This document shows, one piece after another, positions 51,650 through 59,138 of a DNA stretch of 64,000 nt (its first letter is position 1; each line of letters begins with the position of its first letter). Origin of the DNA: Bacteroidota bacterium. Lineage in GTDB: Bacteria > Bacteroidota > Bacteroidia > Chitinophagales > Chitinophagaceae. Both the position numbers and the translations under genes were made by a program. The stretch lies in the NCBI GenBank assembly GCA_023423405.1, contig JAFAFR010000050.1:245295-309294 (forward strand), given 5' to 3'. Below the pieces are notes generated by a model that saw only the letters and a program-made list of their open reading frames with translations, was not told the DNA's origin and ran no database searches.

Positions 51650-51844
51650 ATGAATAAGATAACAACCTATTTCAGCGAGTCTTACAAAGAGCTGGTAGAA
51701 AAAGTAACCTGGCCCAACTGGACACAGTTGCAGCAAAGCACCATTATTGTACTGGTGGCTACTGTGCTGATCACTGCCGTCATCTGGGTGATGGACTTTG
51801 GAGCCAATTCCCTATTGAAACTCATTTACTCATTCTTTGCATAA
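51650..51844 (+). CDS. secE: Preprotein translocase subunit SecE
   Basis: 64 aa, the single-helix form. The amphipathic segment SESYKELVEKVTWPNWTQLQQ with the conserved Val-Thr-Trp-Pro is followed by one membrane helix (about 30-58). It clamps SecY in the Sec channel. Its TAA stop shares a base with the nusG ATG (TAATG). Confidence 0.95.
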   Translation: MNKITTYFSESYKELVEKVTWPNWTQLQQSTIIVLVATVLITAVIWVMDFGANSLLKLIYSFFA

Positions 51845-52410
51845 TGGAAGAAATCGTCAATCAACAGGAGACCAAATGGTACGTACTCCGCGTGGTGAGT
51901 GGCAAAGAGCGCAAGGTGAAGGAATACCTTGACAAGGAGATCAGCCGTGGCGGATGGAGCGAGGTAGTAAAACAGGTTTTCCTGCCGGTGGAGAAAGTGT
52001 ACAAAGTGCAGAACGGTAAAAAAGTGATGCGCGAACGCAACTATTACCCCGGGTATGTGATGATTGAAATTGTGGAAGGTAAGCTGGGCGACGATCTGCG
52101 CGATACCATAAAGAACACTTCCAACGTAATCCATTTCCTGGGTAAGGATAACCCCATCGCCCTCCGCAAGGCCGAAGTGAACAAAATGCTCGGCAAAATG
52201 GACGAAATGAGCGAAGCCGGCGGCATGAGTATGAGCGAGCCTTTCATTGTGGGTGAAACCATCAAGATCATCGAAGGACCGTTCAACGATTTCAATGGTA
52301 TCATCGAAGAAGTGAACGACGAAAAGAAAAAACTGAAAGTGACCGTGAAGATCTTCGGACGCTCCACGCCCGTAGAACTGAATTATATGCAGGTGGAAAA
52401 GATCGCCTGA
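51844..52410 (+). CDS. nusG: Transcription termination/antitermination factor NusG
   Basis: 188 aa. NGN domain at residues 1-120 (KWYVLRVVSGKERKVKEYL, YYPGYVMIEI, VIHFLGKDNPIAL) and a C-terminal KOW domain (about 135-185; VGETIKIIEGPFNDFNGII). It binds RNA polymerase and affects elongation, Rho termination and coupling to translation. It is coupled to secE, and ends in a terminator at 52433-52460, so in this genome it is cut off from the ribosomal protein genes by a toxin-antitoxin pair. Confidence 0.96.
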   Translation: MEEIVNQQETKWYVLRVVSGKERKVKEYLDKEISRGGWSEVVKQVFLPVEKVYKVQNGKKVMRERNYYPGYVMIEIVEGKLGDDLRDTIKNTSNVIHFLGKDNPIALRKAEVNKMLGKMDEMSEAGGMSMSEPFIVGETIKIIEGPFNDFNGIIEEVNDEKKKLKVTVKIFGRSTPVELNYMQVEKIA

Positions 52411-52432
52411 TCCACAATTGCAGAAAATGTAT

Positions 52433-52460
52433 AAAAAAACCGCTATTTAGCGGTTTTTTT
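52433..52460 (+). terminator. Rho-independent terminator of nusG
   Basis: A 6-bp GC stem (52439-52444 with 52449-52454, loop ATTT) extended by flanking A and T runs that also pair; seven T follow. It is 23 bases past the nusG stop. The A run on the other side makes it potentially bidirectional. Confidence 0.88.
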
Positions 52461-52491
52461 ATACCCACACATTTCTTACGTATAAAGTTTT

Positions 52492-52499
52492 TATCTTTG
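52492..52499 (+). promoter_or_regulatory. Candidate -7 box of the toxin-antitoxin operon
   Basis: TATCTTTG, perfect TAnnTTTG, 17 bases before the antitoxin ATG and just after the nusG terminator. No TTTG at -33 spacing; the short leader is typical of the phylum. Confidence 0.55.
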
Positions 52500-52515
52500 T
52501 CGTAAATGTTCTGTC

Positions 52516-52773
52516 ATGGACGCCAAGATCACGCTCAGCTTTGACAAGCAGGTAATTGAAGCCGCAAAAAAATACGCCGAAGCCAATGGCGTAAGCCTTT
52601 CCCGGCTTACAGAATACCTGTACCTGCGCCTCACCCGCGAAAAAGCTTATGACCTGGAGTCCCTGCCCATCGCTGACTGGGTGTTGCAGCTCGCCGAAGA
52701 AGAAGCCGAATACCATACCAAACCGCGCCGCCGGAAAACTGTGAAAAAGGAGTTCTTCGAATCGCGTAAATGA
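52516..52773 (+). CDS. Antitoxin-like protein (DUF6364-like)
   Basis: 85 aa. The N-terminus ITLSFDKQVIEAAKKYAEANGVSLSRLTEYLYL is a ribbon-helix-helix-type DNA-binding segment, like DUF6364 and other VapB-like antitoxins; the C-terminal half is charged (EEEAEYHTKPRRRKTVKKEF) and probably wraps the toxin. Its stop overlaps the PIN-domain gene start by 4 bases (ATGA), the usual arrangement of an antitoxin-toxin pair. It should repress its own promoter at 52492. Confidence 0.82.
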   Translation: MDAKITLSFDKQVIEAAKKYAEANGVSLSRLTEYLYLRLTREKAYDLESLPIADWVLQLAEEEAEYHTKPRRRKTVKKEFFESRK

Positions 52774-53204
52774 AACCTTTTTTAGACGCCAATATCCTGG
52801 TGGCCATTTTGAACCGGGAGCTGCCGGTTTTTTCGGACTGCGCCCGCCTGCTGAGCCTGGCGGAAAAACCGGGGCTAACCCTTTCCACCTCACCGCTCTG
52901 CCTGGCGATTGCCTGGTATTTTGCCAGTAAAAAATGCGGGGACGCCAGGGCCGCAGAGAAAATCCGCATATTGGCAGACAAGTTGGAAATCACTGCTGTA
53001 GATGGTGAGACCACACTTGCTGCCCTGGCGGACAAGCGGGTGGGCGACCTGGAAGACGGGCTCGAATACTACGCCGCAGTCCGGGCCGGCTGCAGCCATA
53101 TCATCAGCCTGGATACCAACGATTTTTACTTCTCCCGGATCCCGGTATGCGAGCCAGGCGCTTTTTTACGGGAATTTGTTGGTGGGAAGCGTTCGTTTCA
53201 TTAA
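52770..53204 (+). CDS. PIN-domain toxin (VapC-like ribonuclease)
   Basis: 144 aa. PIN fold residues are visible: PFLDANILVAIL (first Asp), a central helical region, VGDLEDGLEYYAAVRAG (acidic pair) and HIISLDTNDFYFSRIPV (final Asp pair). Such enzymes cleave tRNA or rRNA with Mg2+ and are held inactive by their antitoxin. The size, gene overlap and small DNA-binding partner upstream support a VapBC-like module. It sits between nusG and rplK, a place where the order is otherwise highly conserved. Confidence 0.85.
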   Translation: MKPFLDANILVAILNRELPVFSDCARLLSLAEKPGLTLSTSPLCLAIAWYFASKKCGDARAAEKIRILADKLEITAVDGETTLAALADKRVGDLEDGLEYYAAVRAGCSHIISLDTNDFYFSRIPVCEPGAFLREFVGGKRSFH

Positions 53205-53209
53205 CTTTG
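53175..53209 (+). promoter_or_regulatory. Candidate promoter of the rplKAJL operon
   Basis: TTTG at 53175-53178 and TAACTTTG at 53202-53209, overlapping the PIN gene stop. The 23-base spacer is longer than ideal, so the -7 box is the main support. A leader of about 90 bases follows, where an L1-binding structure would be expected, but I could not fold one convincingly. Confidence 0.5.
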
Positions 53210-53305
53210 CACCCCCAATCATAAGTTCTTTTTCTGAATTGGATTTGGGAGCTCTCCGCTCCGGCAACGGGCAGGAGGGCGCTATCACCAAAAAAACTAT
53301 TTACA

Positions 53306-53749
53306 ATGGCAAAAGAAATCTCTGGTTTCGTAAAGCTGCAGTGTAAAGGCGGTCAAGCCAACCCTGCACCTCCCATCGGTCCGGCACTTGGTTCCAAAGG
53401 TGTCAACATCATGGAGTTCTGTAAGCAATTCAACGCCAGAACCCAGGACAAGATGGGCAAAGTTCTCCCTGTTCTTATCACTGTTTATTCCGACAAGTCT
53501 TTTGATTTCATCATCAAAACGCCCCCGGCTTCTGTACAATTGCTGGAAGCAGCCAAACTGCAGGGTGGATCAAAAGAGCCTAACCGTTCAAAAGTTGGCA
53601 AAGTTACCTGGGCCCAGGTAGAAGCAATTGCGAAGGATAAAATGCCCGACCTGAACTGCTTCACCGTGGAAAGTGCCATGAAGATGGTAGCCGGTACAGC
53701 ACGCAGCATGGGTATCACCGTTGATGGTGTTGCTCCGTGGGAAAATTAA
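53306..53749 (+). CDS. rplK: 50S ribosomal protein uL11
   Basis: 147 aa. GFVKLQCKGGQANPAPPIGPALGSKGVNIMEFCKQFN and the C-terminal RNA-binding domain (KVTWAQVEAIAKDKMPDLN; ARSMGITVDG) are canonical. L11 forms the GTPase-associated centre with 23S rRNA. First of rplK-rplA-rplJ-rplL, all on the plus strand. Confidence 0.97.
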   Translation: MAKEISGFVKLQCKGGQANPAPPIGPALGSKGVNIMEFCKQFNARTQDKMGKVLPVLITVYSDKSFDFIIKTPPASVQLLEAAKLQGGSKEPNRSKVGKVTWAQVEAIAKDKMPDLNCFTVESAMKMVAGTARSMGITVDGVAPWEN

Positions 53750-53776
53750 TTGTTGACAAACAAAAACTTTTGAGCA

Positions 53777-54469
53777 ATGGCTATCACTAAAAAAAGAAAA
53801 GCAGTTAACCCCAGGGTTGATTCCAATAAAATCTATTCACTGAAAGAGGCTTCTGCGCTCGTGAAAGAAGTGAATATCGCAAAATTTGACGCTTCTGTTG
53901 ACCTTCACATCCGTTTGGGTGTGGATCCCAAGAAGGCCGACCAGGCTGTTCGTGGCACAGTAACCCTGCCCCACGGTACCGGTAAAACCAAAAAAGTACT
54001 GGTGCTTTGCACACCCGATAAAGAGAACGATGCAAAATCTGCCGGTGCTGATTTCGTGGGACTGGATGAGTTTATCCAGAAGATCGAAGGCGGATGGACC
54101 GATGTGGATGTGATCATCGCCACACCGGCTGTTATGCCCAAAATTGGTAAGCTGGGTAAAGTACTGGGTCCGCGTAACCTGATGCCCAACCCCAAAACCG
54201 GTACGGTAACCAACGATGTGGCCGCAGCAGTTAACGAAGTGAAAGGTGGCAAGATCGCCTTCAAGGTGGACAAAGCCGGTATCGTTCATGCCTCCATTGG
54301 TCGCGTAAGTTTCCAGCCCGAGAAAATTGCAGAGAACAGCCAGGAGCTGATCAATGCACTGATCAAACTGAAACCCGCCACCGCAAAAGGCACTTACCTC
54401 AAAGGTGTGAGCATGGCCAGCACCATGAGCCCGGGCATCTCCATCGACACAAAAATTTTCATTCACTAA
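53777..54469 (+). CDS. rplA: 50S ribosomal protein uL1
   Basis: 230 aa. KFDASVDLHIRLGVDPKKADQAVRGTVTLPHGTGK, PAVMPKIGKLGKVLGPRNLMPNPKTGTVT and VSMASTMSPGI are the standard L1 blocks. L1 forms the mobile stalk at the E site and in many bacteria represses its own operon by binding the leader. It starts 27 bases after rplK. Confidence 0.97.
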   Translation: MAITKKRKAVNPRVDSNKIYSLKEASALVKEVNIAKFDASVDLHIRLGVDPKKADQAVRGTVTLPHGTGKTKKVLVLCTPDKENDAKSAGADFVGLDEFIQKIEGGWTDVDVIIATPAVMPKIGKLGKVLGPRNLMPNPKTGTVTNDVAAAVNEVKGGKIAFKVDKAGIVHASIGRVSFQPEKIAENSQELINALIKLKPATAKGTYLKGVSMASTMSPGISIDTKIFIH

Positions 54470-54487
54470 GCAGAAAATATTTGCGCT

Positions 54488-55012
54488 ATGAATAAAGAGC
54501 AAAAACAAGAAGTGATTGAACTGCTGAAAGGCAAGTTTTCTCAATACAATAACTTCTATATCACCGATACCGAAAGCCTGAGCGTTGCGCAGGTTACCAA
54601 ACTCCGCCGCCACTGTTTCGACAAGCAGGTGGAAATGAAGGTTGCCAAGAACACCCTGATCAAAAAGGCCCTGGAATCCCTGGATGCCGAAAAATTCAGC
54701 GGTGTATACGAAGCCCTGAACAACGTGACCGCACTGATGTTCAGCGAGAACCCCAAGGAACCCGCCCTGATCATCTCTTCTTTCCGTACCGAAAGCAAAG
54801 GCGAACGTCCTGTTCTGAAGGCCGCCTATATCAATGGCGATATATATGTTGGCGACGATCAACTGAAAGCCCTTACCAAGATCAAGACCAAGAACGAACT
54901 CATCGGGGAAGTTATCGGTCTGTTGCAATCTCCCGCCCAGCGTGTTATTGCAGCTCTCCTGGAAAAAGGTAAAAAAGAAGAAGCCGGCGCTGAAGCTGCT
55001 GCTGCAGAATAA
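54488..55012 (+). CDS. rplJ: 50S ribosomal protein uL10
   Basis: 174 aa. N-terminal rRNA-binding domain (YNNFYITDTESLSVAQVTKLRR, VAKNTLIKKALE) and the C-terminal helix that holds L7/L12 dimers, ending in an Ala/Glu-rich tail. It is the base of the L7/L12 stalk. It starts 18 bases after rplA and 105 bases before rplL. Confidence 0.96.
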   Translation: MNKEQKQEVIELLKGKFSQYNNFYITDTESLSVAQVTKLRRHCFDKQVEMKVAKNTLIKKALESLDAEKFSGVYEALNNVTALMFSENPKEPALIISSFRTESKGERPVLKAAYINGDIYVGDDQLKALTKIKTKNELIGEVIGLLQSPAQRVIAALLEKGKKEEAGAEAAAAE

Positions 55013-55032
55013 GCCGGTTCACGCATATCATT

Positions 55033-55047
55033 CCCCTGCCTGAGGGG
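55033..55047 (+). promoter_or_regulatory. Small hairpin in the rplJ-rplL spacer
   Basis: A 5-bp stem (55033-55037 with 55043-55047) followed 12 bases later by a run of seven T, in the 105-base spacer. It could be a partial attenuator or RNA-processing site between rplJ and rplL, which need a 1:4 protein ratio; I see no clear promoter box. Confidence 0.3.
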
Positions 55048-55117
55048 TAGATTAGTATTTTTTTAAACATCGCCGTCGGAGCATACAGGCTGTGAAGACG
55101 GTAAAAAACTAAATAAC

Positions 55118-55492
55118 ATGGCAGACGTAAAAGTATTAGCCGAACAACTGGTTGGTCTTACTGTAAAAGAAGTACAGGAACTGGCCGATTTTCTGAAATC
55201 TGAGTACGGTATCGAGCCTGCTGCTGCTGCTGTAGTAGTATCTGGTGATGCTGGTGGTGGCGCAGCCGCTGTGGAAGAAAAAACCGCTTTTAACGTAATC
55301 CTGAAAAGCGGTGGTGCTTCCAAACTGAACGTGGTTAAAGTGGTGAAAGACCTGACCGGTCTCGGACTGAAAGAAGCCAAAGAACTGGTTGACGGCGCTC
55401 CCAAAGCTGTTAAAGAAGGCGTATCCAAAGGTGAGGCCGAAGACATCGCTAATAAGCTGAAAGAAGCCGGCGCCGATGTGGAAATCAACTAA
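55118..55492 (+). CDS. rplL: 50S ribosomal protein bL12 (L7/L12)
   Basis: 124 aa. N-terminal dimerisation helices (VLAEQLVGLTVKEVQELADFL), Ala/Gly/Val hinge (about 38-54), and the conserved C-terminal domain (FNVILKSGGASKLNVVKVVKDLTGLGLKEAKELVDGAP). It recruits translation factors. It closes the ribosomal block and is followed by a strong terminator; rpoB, usually next, is replaced here by the pigment cluster. Confidence 0.97.
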   Translation: MADVKVLAEQLVGLTVKEVQELADFLKSEYGIEPAAAAVVVSGDAGGGAAAVEEKTAFNVILKSGGASKLNVVKVVKDLTGLGLKEAKELVDGAPKAVKEGVSKGEAEDIANKLKEAGADVEIN

Positions 55493-55513
55493 TTCCACCG
55501 GTTGTCAAAAAAT

Positions 55514-55548
55514 AAACTGCCGTCTCATTCAATTGGGACGGCAGTTTT
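55514..55548 (+). terminator. Rho-independent terminator of rplL
   Basis: A 13-bp stem with one G-T pair (55514-55526 with 55535-55547), 8-base loop, and a T run, 22 bases after the rplL stop. Confidence 0.92.
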
Positions 55549-55556
55549 TGTTTAAC

Positions 55557-55624
55557 CCGGCGCTGGAGCCTTACTCCGGCGTTGAATCGTTGGTCCGGCA
55601 CTGAATATTTTACTCCGGCGCGGA
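55557..55624. repeat. Degenerate tandem repeat, CCGGCG units of 19-20 bases
   Basis: CCGGCG/CCGGCA recurs at 55557, 55576, 55595 and 55615, and an 11-base direct repeat TTACTCCGGCG occurs at 55571 and 55610. The last copy holds the stop of the chain-length-factor-like gene. On the minus strand each full unit again ends in a Pro-Glu-stop reading (APE*), as if the gene's end had been duplicated. Confidence 0.55.
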
Positions 55625-56632
55625 AACCAGGTACAATACATGCTGCCTGTCGTAAAAATGATTGTAGATCAGCAAATGCCGGCAGCGGCCAGGCAGGCTT
55701 CCCCTTCTCATTACAGCAGGATGCGGTGTGTTTCCCGATACAATACCGGCAGCCATCCACAGCGCAAACCCCGCCGCAGTATCAAATTCCCCCGATATAT
55801 GTTTGAAGCCGGCCACGGGCGTCCGGGGCGGAAACAGCGATGCCATTTCTTCATACCTGCCGTCGTATCGCTGGTCGCCATTGTTTCCGAGCAACAGCAG
55901 GTCCACATCCTGTGTACGCAATCCTGCTTTATCCAGCAAACCGTGCGCGGCAGCAAACAGGTCCTGCGCCGATGGTTCAAATAGAATCCGTAAGCCGCTG
56001 AGTTTTGCCTTTGCATTTTCCGGGCTGCCCGAAAGCAGGAAAAAAAAGCTGCCTTCCCCGGCAATGGGGCCATTCCAGTAACCCAGTTTTTCCTTAATGG
56101 TAAAATGCTGTTGGGTGATCTCCTCAAAAGAACCTACCAGTGCATGCTTTACCTGGCCTTCCCGCAACAGCAGCATGGCATCCAGTATGGCATGTTCCAG
56201 GGAGAACCCTCGGTGCACGAAGGTGGTATTGTAGCAATCCACATCGAAATGCAGGCCTATCAGGCCATTCAGGGAATTATAGGTGCTTTGTATAAAAGGG
56301 CTGGGGTTCAAAGTGCCTTCTTCAAATTCACGGATGCTTTGCATGAATTTTTCGGTATCACTCAAACTGCCCTTACCCGTTCCCGTTATGATGGCGCCGG
56401 GCCTTGCAACACCTGCCTGCGCGAGACTGGAAATAGCAGCGGTTATACCTGCCCTGGTCAGCCGGCTCATGCGCCGTAGTTGCATGATGCTGAAATATTG
56501 CCGGTAATCGGGTTCTGTCATCTGGAGCATACGGCCTTCCTGTTGCAAAAGGGTTTCGGGCAGCGTGTTCCTGCCGAAAATATCCTGTGCCATAATGCCG
56601 GCGCAGGCCTGTATATAAATTGTTTCAGGCAT
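55610..56632 (-). CDS. Ketosynthase-like protein, chain-length-factor type
   Basis: 340 aa, thiolase-fold ketosynthase-like but shorter than FabF (about 410). At the place of the active-site Cys (normally T-A-C-S-S) it reads NTTFVHRGFSLEHA, with no Cys, while GYWNGPIAGEGSFFFLLSG and late GLLLLGNNGDQRYD fit the fold. Paired with a complete ketosynthase encoded just upstream (8-base overlap), it looks like the CLF partner of a KS-CLF heterodimer, as in aryl polyene and flexirubin synthesis. Being at the end of the operon by rplL, it marks the left border of the cluster. Confidence 0.72.
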   Translation of the reverse strand: MPETIYIQACAGIMAQDIFGRNTLPETLLQQEGRMLQMTEPDYRQYFSIMQLRRMSRLTRAGITAAISSLAQAGVARPGAIITGTGKGSLSDTEKFMQSIREFEEGTLNPSPFIQSTYNSLNGLIGLHFDVDCYNTTFVHRGFSLEHAILDAMLLLREGQVKHALVGSFEEITQQHFTIKEKLGYWNGPIAGEGSFFFLLSGSPENAKAKLSGLRILFEPSAQDLFAAAHGLLDKAGLRTQDVDLLLLGNNGDQRYDGRYEEMASLFPPRTPVAGFKHISGEFDTAAGFALWMAAGIVSGNTPHPAVMRRGSLPGRCRHLLIYNHFYDRQHVLYLVSAPE

Positions 56633-57833
56633 ACCTGCTTACAAGAAGGCTGGCATTGTTGCCTCCGAAACCAAATGAATTACTCAATATATGTTGCAGC
56701 GATATCCCTTGCCGGGCATGCGTTTCGGGAATGATGGGCGCGCCGGTCATAGGATTTTCAAAACCGAGGTTGGGATAAATTTCTTCATGCAGCAGCGACA
56801 GTACGCTGAATACGGCTTCTATGGCGCCAGCCGCGGCAAGGGTATGTCCCGTGAATGCCTTGGTGGAACTGAAGGGCGGCAAATCATTTCCAAACAGGCG
56901 TTGCAGTGCCATGCCTTCTGCAATATCATTGTTTTCGGTAGCGGTGCCGTGTGCATTCACATAGGAAATATCCTTCGGCTGCAGTCCTGCTTTTTGAATG
57001 GCCCCTGCCATGGCCTGGTAGGCGCCCTTTCCTTCCGGCGAAGGGGCCGTGGGGTGAAAGGCCTCGTTGTAGTTGCAATAGCCGCTGAGAATGGCCAGGG
57101 GCTTTCTGCCCGATCGCTTCATGGCGTTTTCACTTTCGAGCATGATATAGGCCGCGCCCTCTCCCAGGTTCAGTCCGGCCCGGTTCTCGTCAAAAGGCCG
57201 GCAGCGGTGATGGTCCACATTTTTCAGGCTGTTGAATCCATTCAGGGTAAAGCGGGAAAGCGTATCCGTGCCACCGCAGACGGCGGCGTCCAGTTGTCCG
57301 GCCTGGATCAGCCTGATGCCATACATAATGGAATTGGCGGAAGAAGAACAGGCGGTACTGATGGTGCCAATATAATCGCGGAAACCAAACCAGCGGGCCA
57401 GTGCTTCTGTACCCTGGGCGCAATCCAGCGAGTCGGCGTATTCTTCATCAATGGTTTGAACGGCGGGATCAATGAGCTCCGGGTAAATGTTCTCCACTTC
57501 GTGCATGCCCGCTACGCTGGTGGCGTTGATAAAACCCAGGCTGCCCGGGTATTCGCCGGGGGCGCATCCGGCAAGGGTTTCCCGGAGTGCAGGAATGCCC
57601 AGCAGGAGCTGGCGGTTGCGCGGCGTCTTTACATCCTTTGGAATCACCAGCCTGCGCAGTTCTTCGTTGCTGTAGGGAATTTCGCCAAGGGGAAGGGATG
57701 CTGCCAATCGGCTATCGAGATGAGTAGCCTGCCCGATGCCGGATCTCCCGGCCAGCAGGGCCGAGCGGTTTGCTTCCACACCATGTCCGAGGGCACTCAC
57801 CAGTCCGATACCGGTGACAAAAACTTTTTGCAC
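56625..57833 (-). CDS. Beta-ketoacyl-ACP synthase (FabF-like, aryl polyene/flexirubin type)
   Basis: 402 aa from a GTG at 57833, 2 bases after the ACP stop. The catalytic triad is complete: Cys in ISTACSSSANSIM, His in VNAHGTATENND and His in KAFTGHTLAAAGA. FITATSVAGM and NEAFHPTAPSPEG segments are of the FabF class. It elongates the polyene chain on an ACP. It lies between the ACP and the CLF-like gene and is divergent from darA/darB, the dialkylresorcinol genes. Confidence 0.88.
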   Translation of the reverse strand: MQKVFVTGIGLVSALGHGVEANRSALLAGRSGIGQATHLDSRLAASLPLGEIPYSNEELRRLVIPKDVKTPRNRQLLLGIPALRETLAGCAPGEYPGSLGFINATSVAGMHEVENIYPELIDPAVQTIDEEYADSLDCAQGTEALARWFGFRDYIGTISTACSSSANSIMYGIRLIQAGQLDAAVCGGTDTLSRFTLNGFNSLKNVDHHRCRPFDENRAGLNLGEGAAYIMLESENAMKRSGRKPLAILSGYCNYNEAFHPTAPSPEGKGAYQAMAGAIQKAGLQPKDISYVNAHGTATENNDIAEGMALQRLFGNDLPPFSSTKAFTGHTLAAAGAIEAVFSVLSLLHEEIYPNLGFENPMTGAPIIPETHARQGISLQHILSNSFGFGGNNASLLVSRYA

Positions 57834-57835
57834 AT

Positions 57836-58093
57836 CTATCTTTTTCGGTTGGCCTCAATATAGTCGGCCATCACGTTAATGGACTCGAAAGCCCTGCGGC
57901 CTTCGCGCGGATCTTCAATCTTGATGCCATAATGTCTTTCGAGCAACACGATCAATTCCAGTGAATCGATACTGTCCAGCCCCAAACCGTCACCAAAAAG
58001 TGGTGCTGCATCATCTATTTCTTCCGGTTGCATGCCCTGGAGGTTCAGGGCCTCAATGATCTGTAATTTTAAGGAGCGCTTGAAATCTTCCAT
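57836..58093 (-). CDS. Acyl carrier protein of the pigment cluster
   Basis: 85 aa, four-helix ACP. The phosphopantetheine Ser is in GLGLDSIDSLELIVLLERHYGIKI. The ATG at 58093 (MEDFKRSLKLQIIEAL) was chosen; the frame extends to 58138 without homology. It probably carries the growing polyene and serves the neighbouring ketosynthases and DarB (like DarC). It is the first gene of a three-gene minus-strand group. Confidence 0.88.
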   Translation of the reverse strand: MEDFKRSLKLQIIEALNLQGMQPEEIDDAAPLFGDGLGLDSIDSLELIVLLERHYGIKIEDPREGRRAFESINVMADYIEANRKR

Positions 58094-58152
58094 GAAGGCA
58101 GTTGGTTTAGAATTGCCAAAAATAGCCATATTTATCATTTAATGGAATTAGT

Positions 58153-58160
58153 TATCTTGG
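58153..58160 (+). promoter_or_regulatory. Candidate -7 box of darA
   Basis: TATCTTGG, one mismatch to TAnnTTTG, with TTTA near the -33 position, 22 bases before the darA TTG start in the 89-base divergent spacer between the ACP gene and darA. Confidence 0.4.
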
Positions 58161-58182
58161 ACCGCTATAAAAACCGCCAGGC

Positions 58183-59097
58183 TTGAATATCCTTGTACTA
58201 TACTATACACAGAGCGGCCAGCTAAAGCAAATCCTGGAGCGGATCACTGCACCCATCCGCGATAAGGCTGAGATCGATTTTGTTTCCTACAAACCCATGG
58301 AAGACTTCCCTTTTCCCTGGACCAGCGACCAGTTTTTTGACGCCATGCCGGAATGCGTGCAGGAGATCCCTGTTACCCTGCAAAGTTTTTCCATCCCCGA
58401 AAAACACTATGATCTTGTAATACTGGGATACCAGCCCTGGTTCCTTTCACCCTCGGTGCCTACTTCCAGCTTTTTGCAGAGCCCGCAGGCAGGCATACTT
58501 GAAGGAAAGCCGGTTGTAACGGTAGTGGGTTCCAGGAATATGTGGCTGAATGCGCAGGAAAAAGTGAAAGCCGCACTGGACCGGCTGGGAGCACGCCATG
58601 TGGGTAATATTGTTCTGGCCGATACCAACCACAACCTGGTGTCGCTTTTTACCATTATCCGCTGGACCTTCACGGGCCGCAAGGAAGCCAGCCGCTTTCT
58701 TCCCGAAGCCGGTGTACAGTCGCGCGATATCCAGGCCGCAGAAAGATTTGGTCCCATTATTTTTGATGCGGCCAGCCAGGACCGGTGGGGCGACCTTCAA
58801 TCGCGCCTGCTCGGCGCAGGAGCCGTTTCACTCAAACCCACCCTGATCGTACTCGAAAAAAGAGGCATTACCAATTTCAGGAAATTCGCCCGCTATATCC
58901 GCGAAAAAGGCGAAAGAGGCAATCCGGAAAGGATGCCCCGCGTGAAACTGTTCAGGAGACTGCTGCTTACCGGTATATTTGTACTGTCGCCGATATCAGG
59001 ACTAACCGCCAAACTGGAAAGCCTGTTTAAGAAAAAAAGCTTCCGCAAGCAGCTTGACTATTTTAAAGGTGTTGGTTTTCAGCGTGAAGTAATTTAA
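58183..59097 (+). CDS. darA: Dialkylresorcinol condensing enzyme DarA-like (flavoprotein aromatase)
   Basis: 304 aa from a TTG start. The N-terminus NILVLYYTQSGQLKQILERI is a flavodoxin-type FMN phosphate loop, and residues 90-170 continue a flavodoxin-like fold (VTVVGSRNMWLNAQEKVKAAL); the C-terminal third is basic with a hydrophobic segment (LLLTGIFVLSPISG). DarA-type proteins convert the cyclohexanedione made by DarB to the resorcinol. It is 41 bases upstream of darB. The family name is from the match in gene order and content to known dar loci. Confidence 0.83.
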   Translation: MNILVLYYTQSGQLKQILERITAPIRDKAEIDFVSYKPMEDFPFPWTSDQFFDAMPECVQEIPVTLQSFSIPEKHYDLVILGYQPWFLSPSVPTSSFLQSPQAGILEGKPVVTVVGSRNMWLNAQEKVKAALDRLGARHVGNIVLADTNHNLVSLFTIIRWTFTGRKEASRFLPEAGVQSRDIQAAERFGPIIFDAASQDRWGDLQSRLLGAGAVSLKPTLIVLEKRGITNFRKFARYIREKGERGNPERMPRVKLFRRLLLTGIFVLSPISGLTAKLESLFKKKSFRKQLDYFKGVGFQREVI

Positions 59098-59138
59098 ACG
59101 TACTAAGTAATATTGCAGTAGAAAAATCAGAAACTATT

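Noticed and set aside
53837..54928. 363-codon open frame on the minus strand
   Set aside because: Antisense of rplA and rplJ; codon-bias artefact.
56691..57863. 390-codon open frame on the plus strand
   Set aside because: Antisense of the ketosynthase gene; no domain seen.
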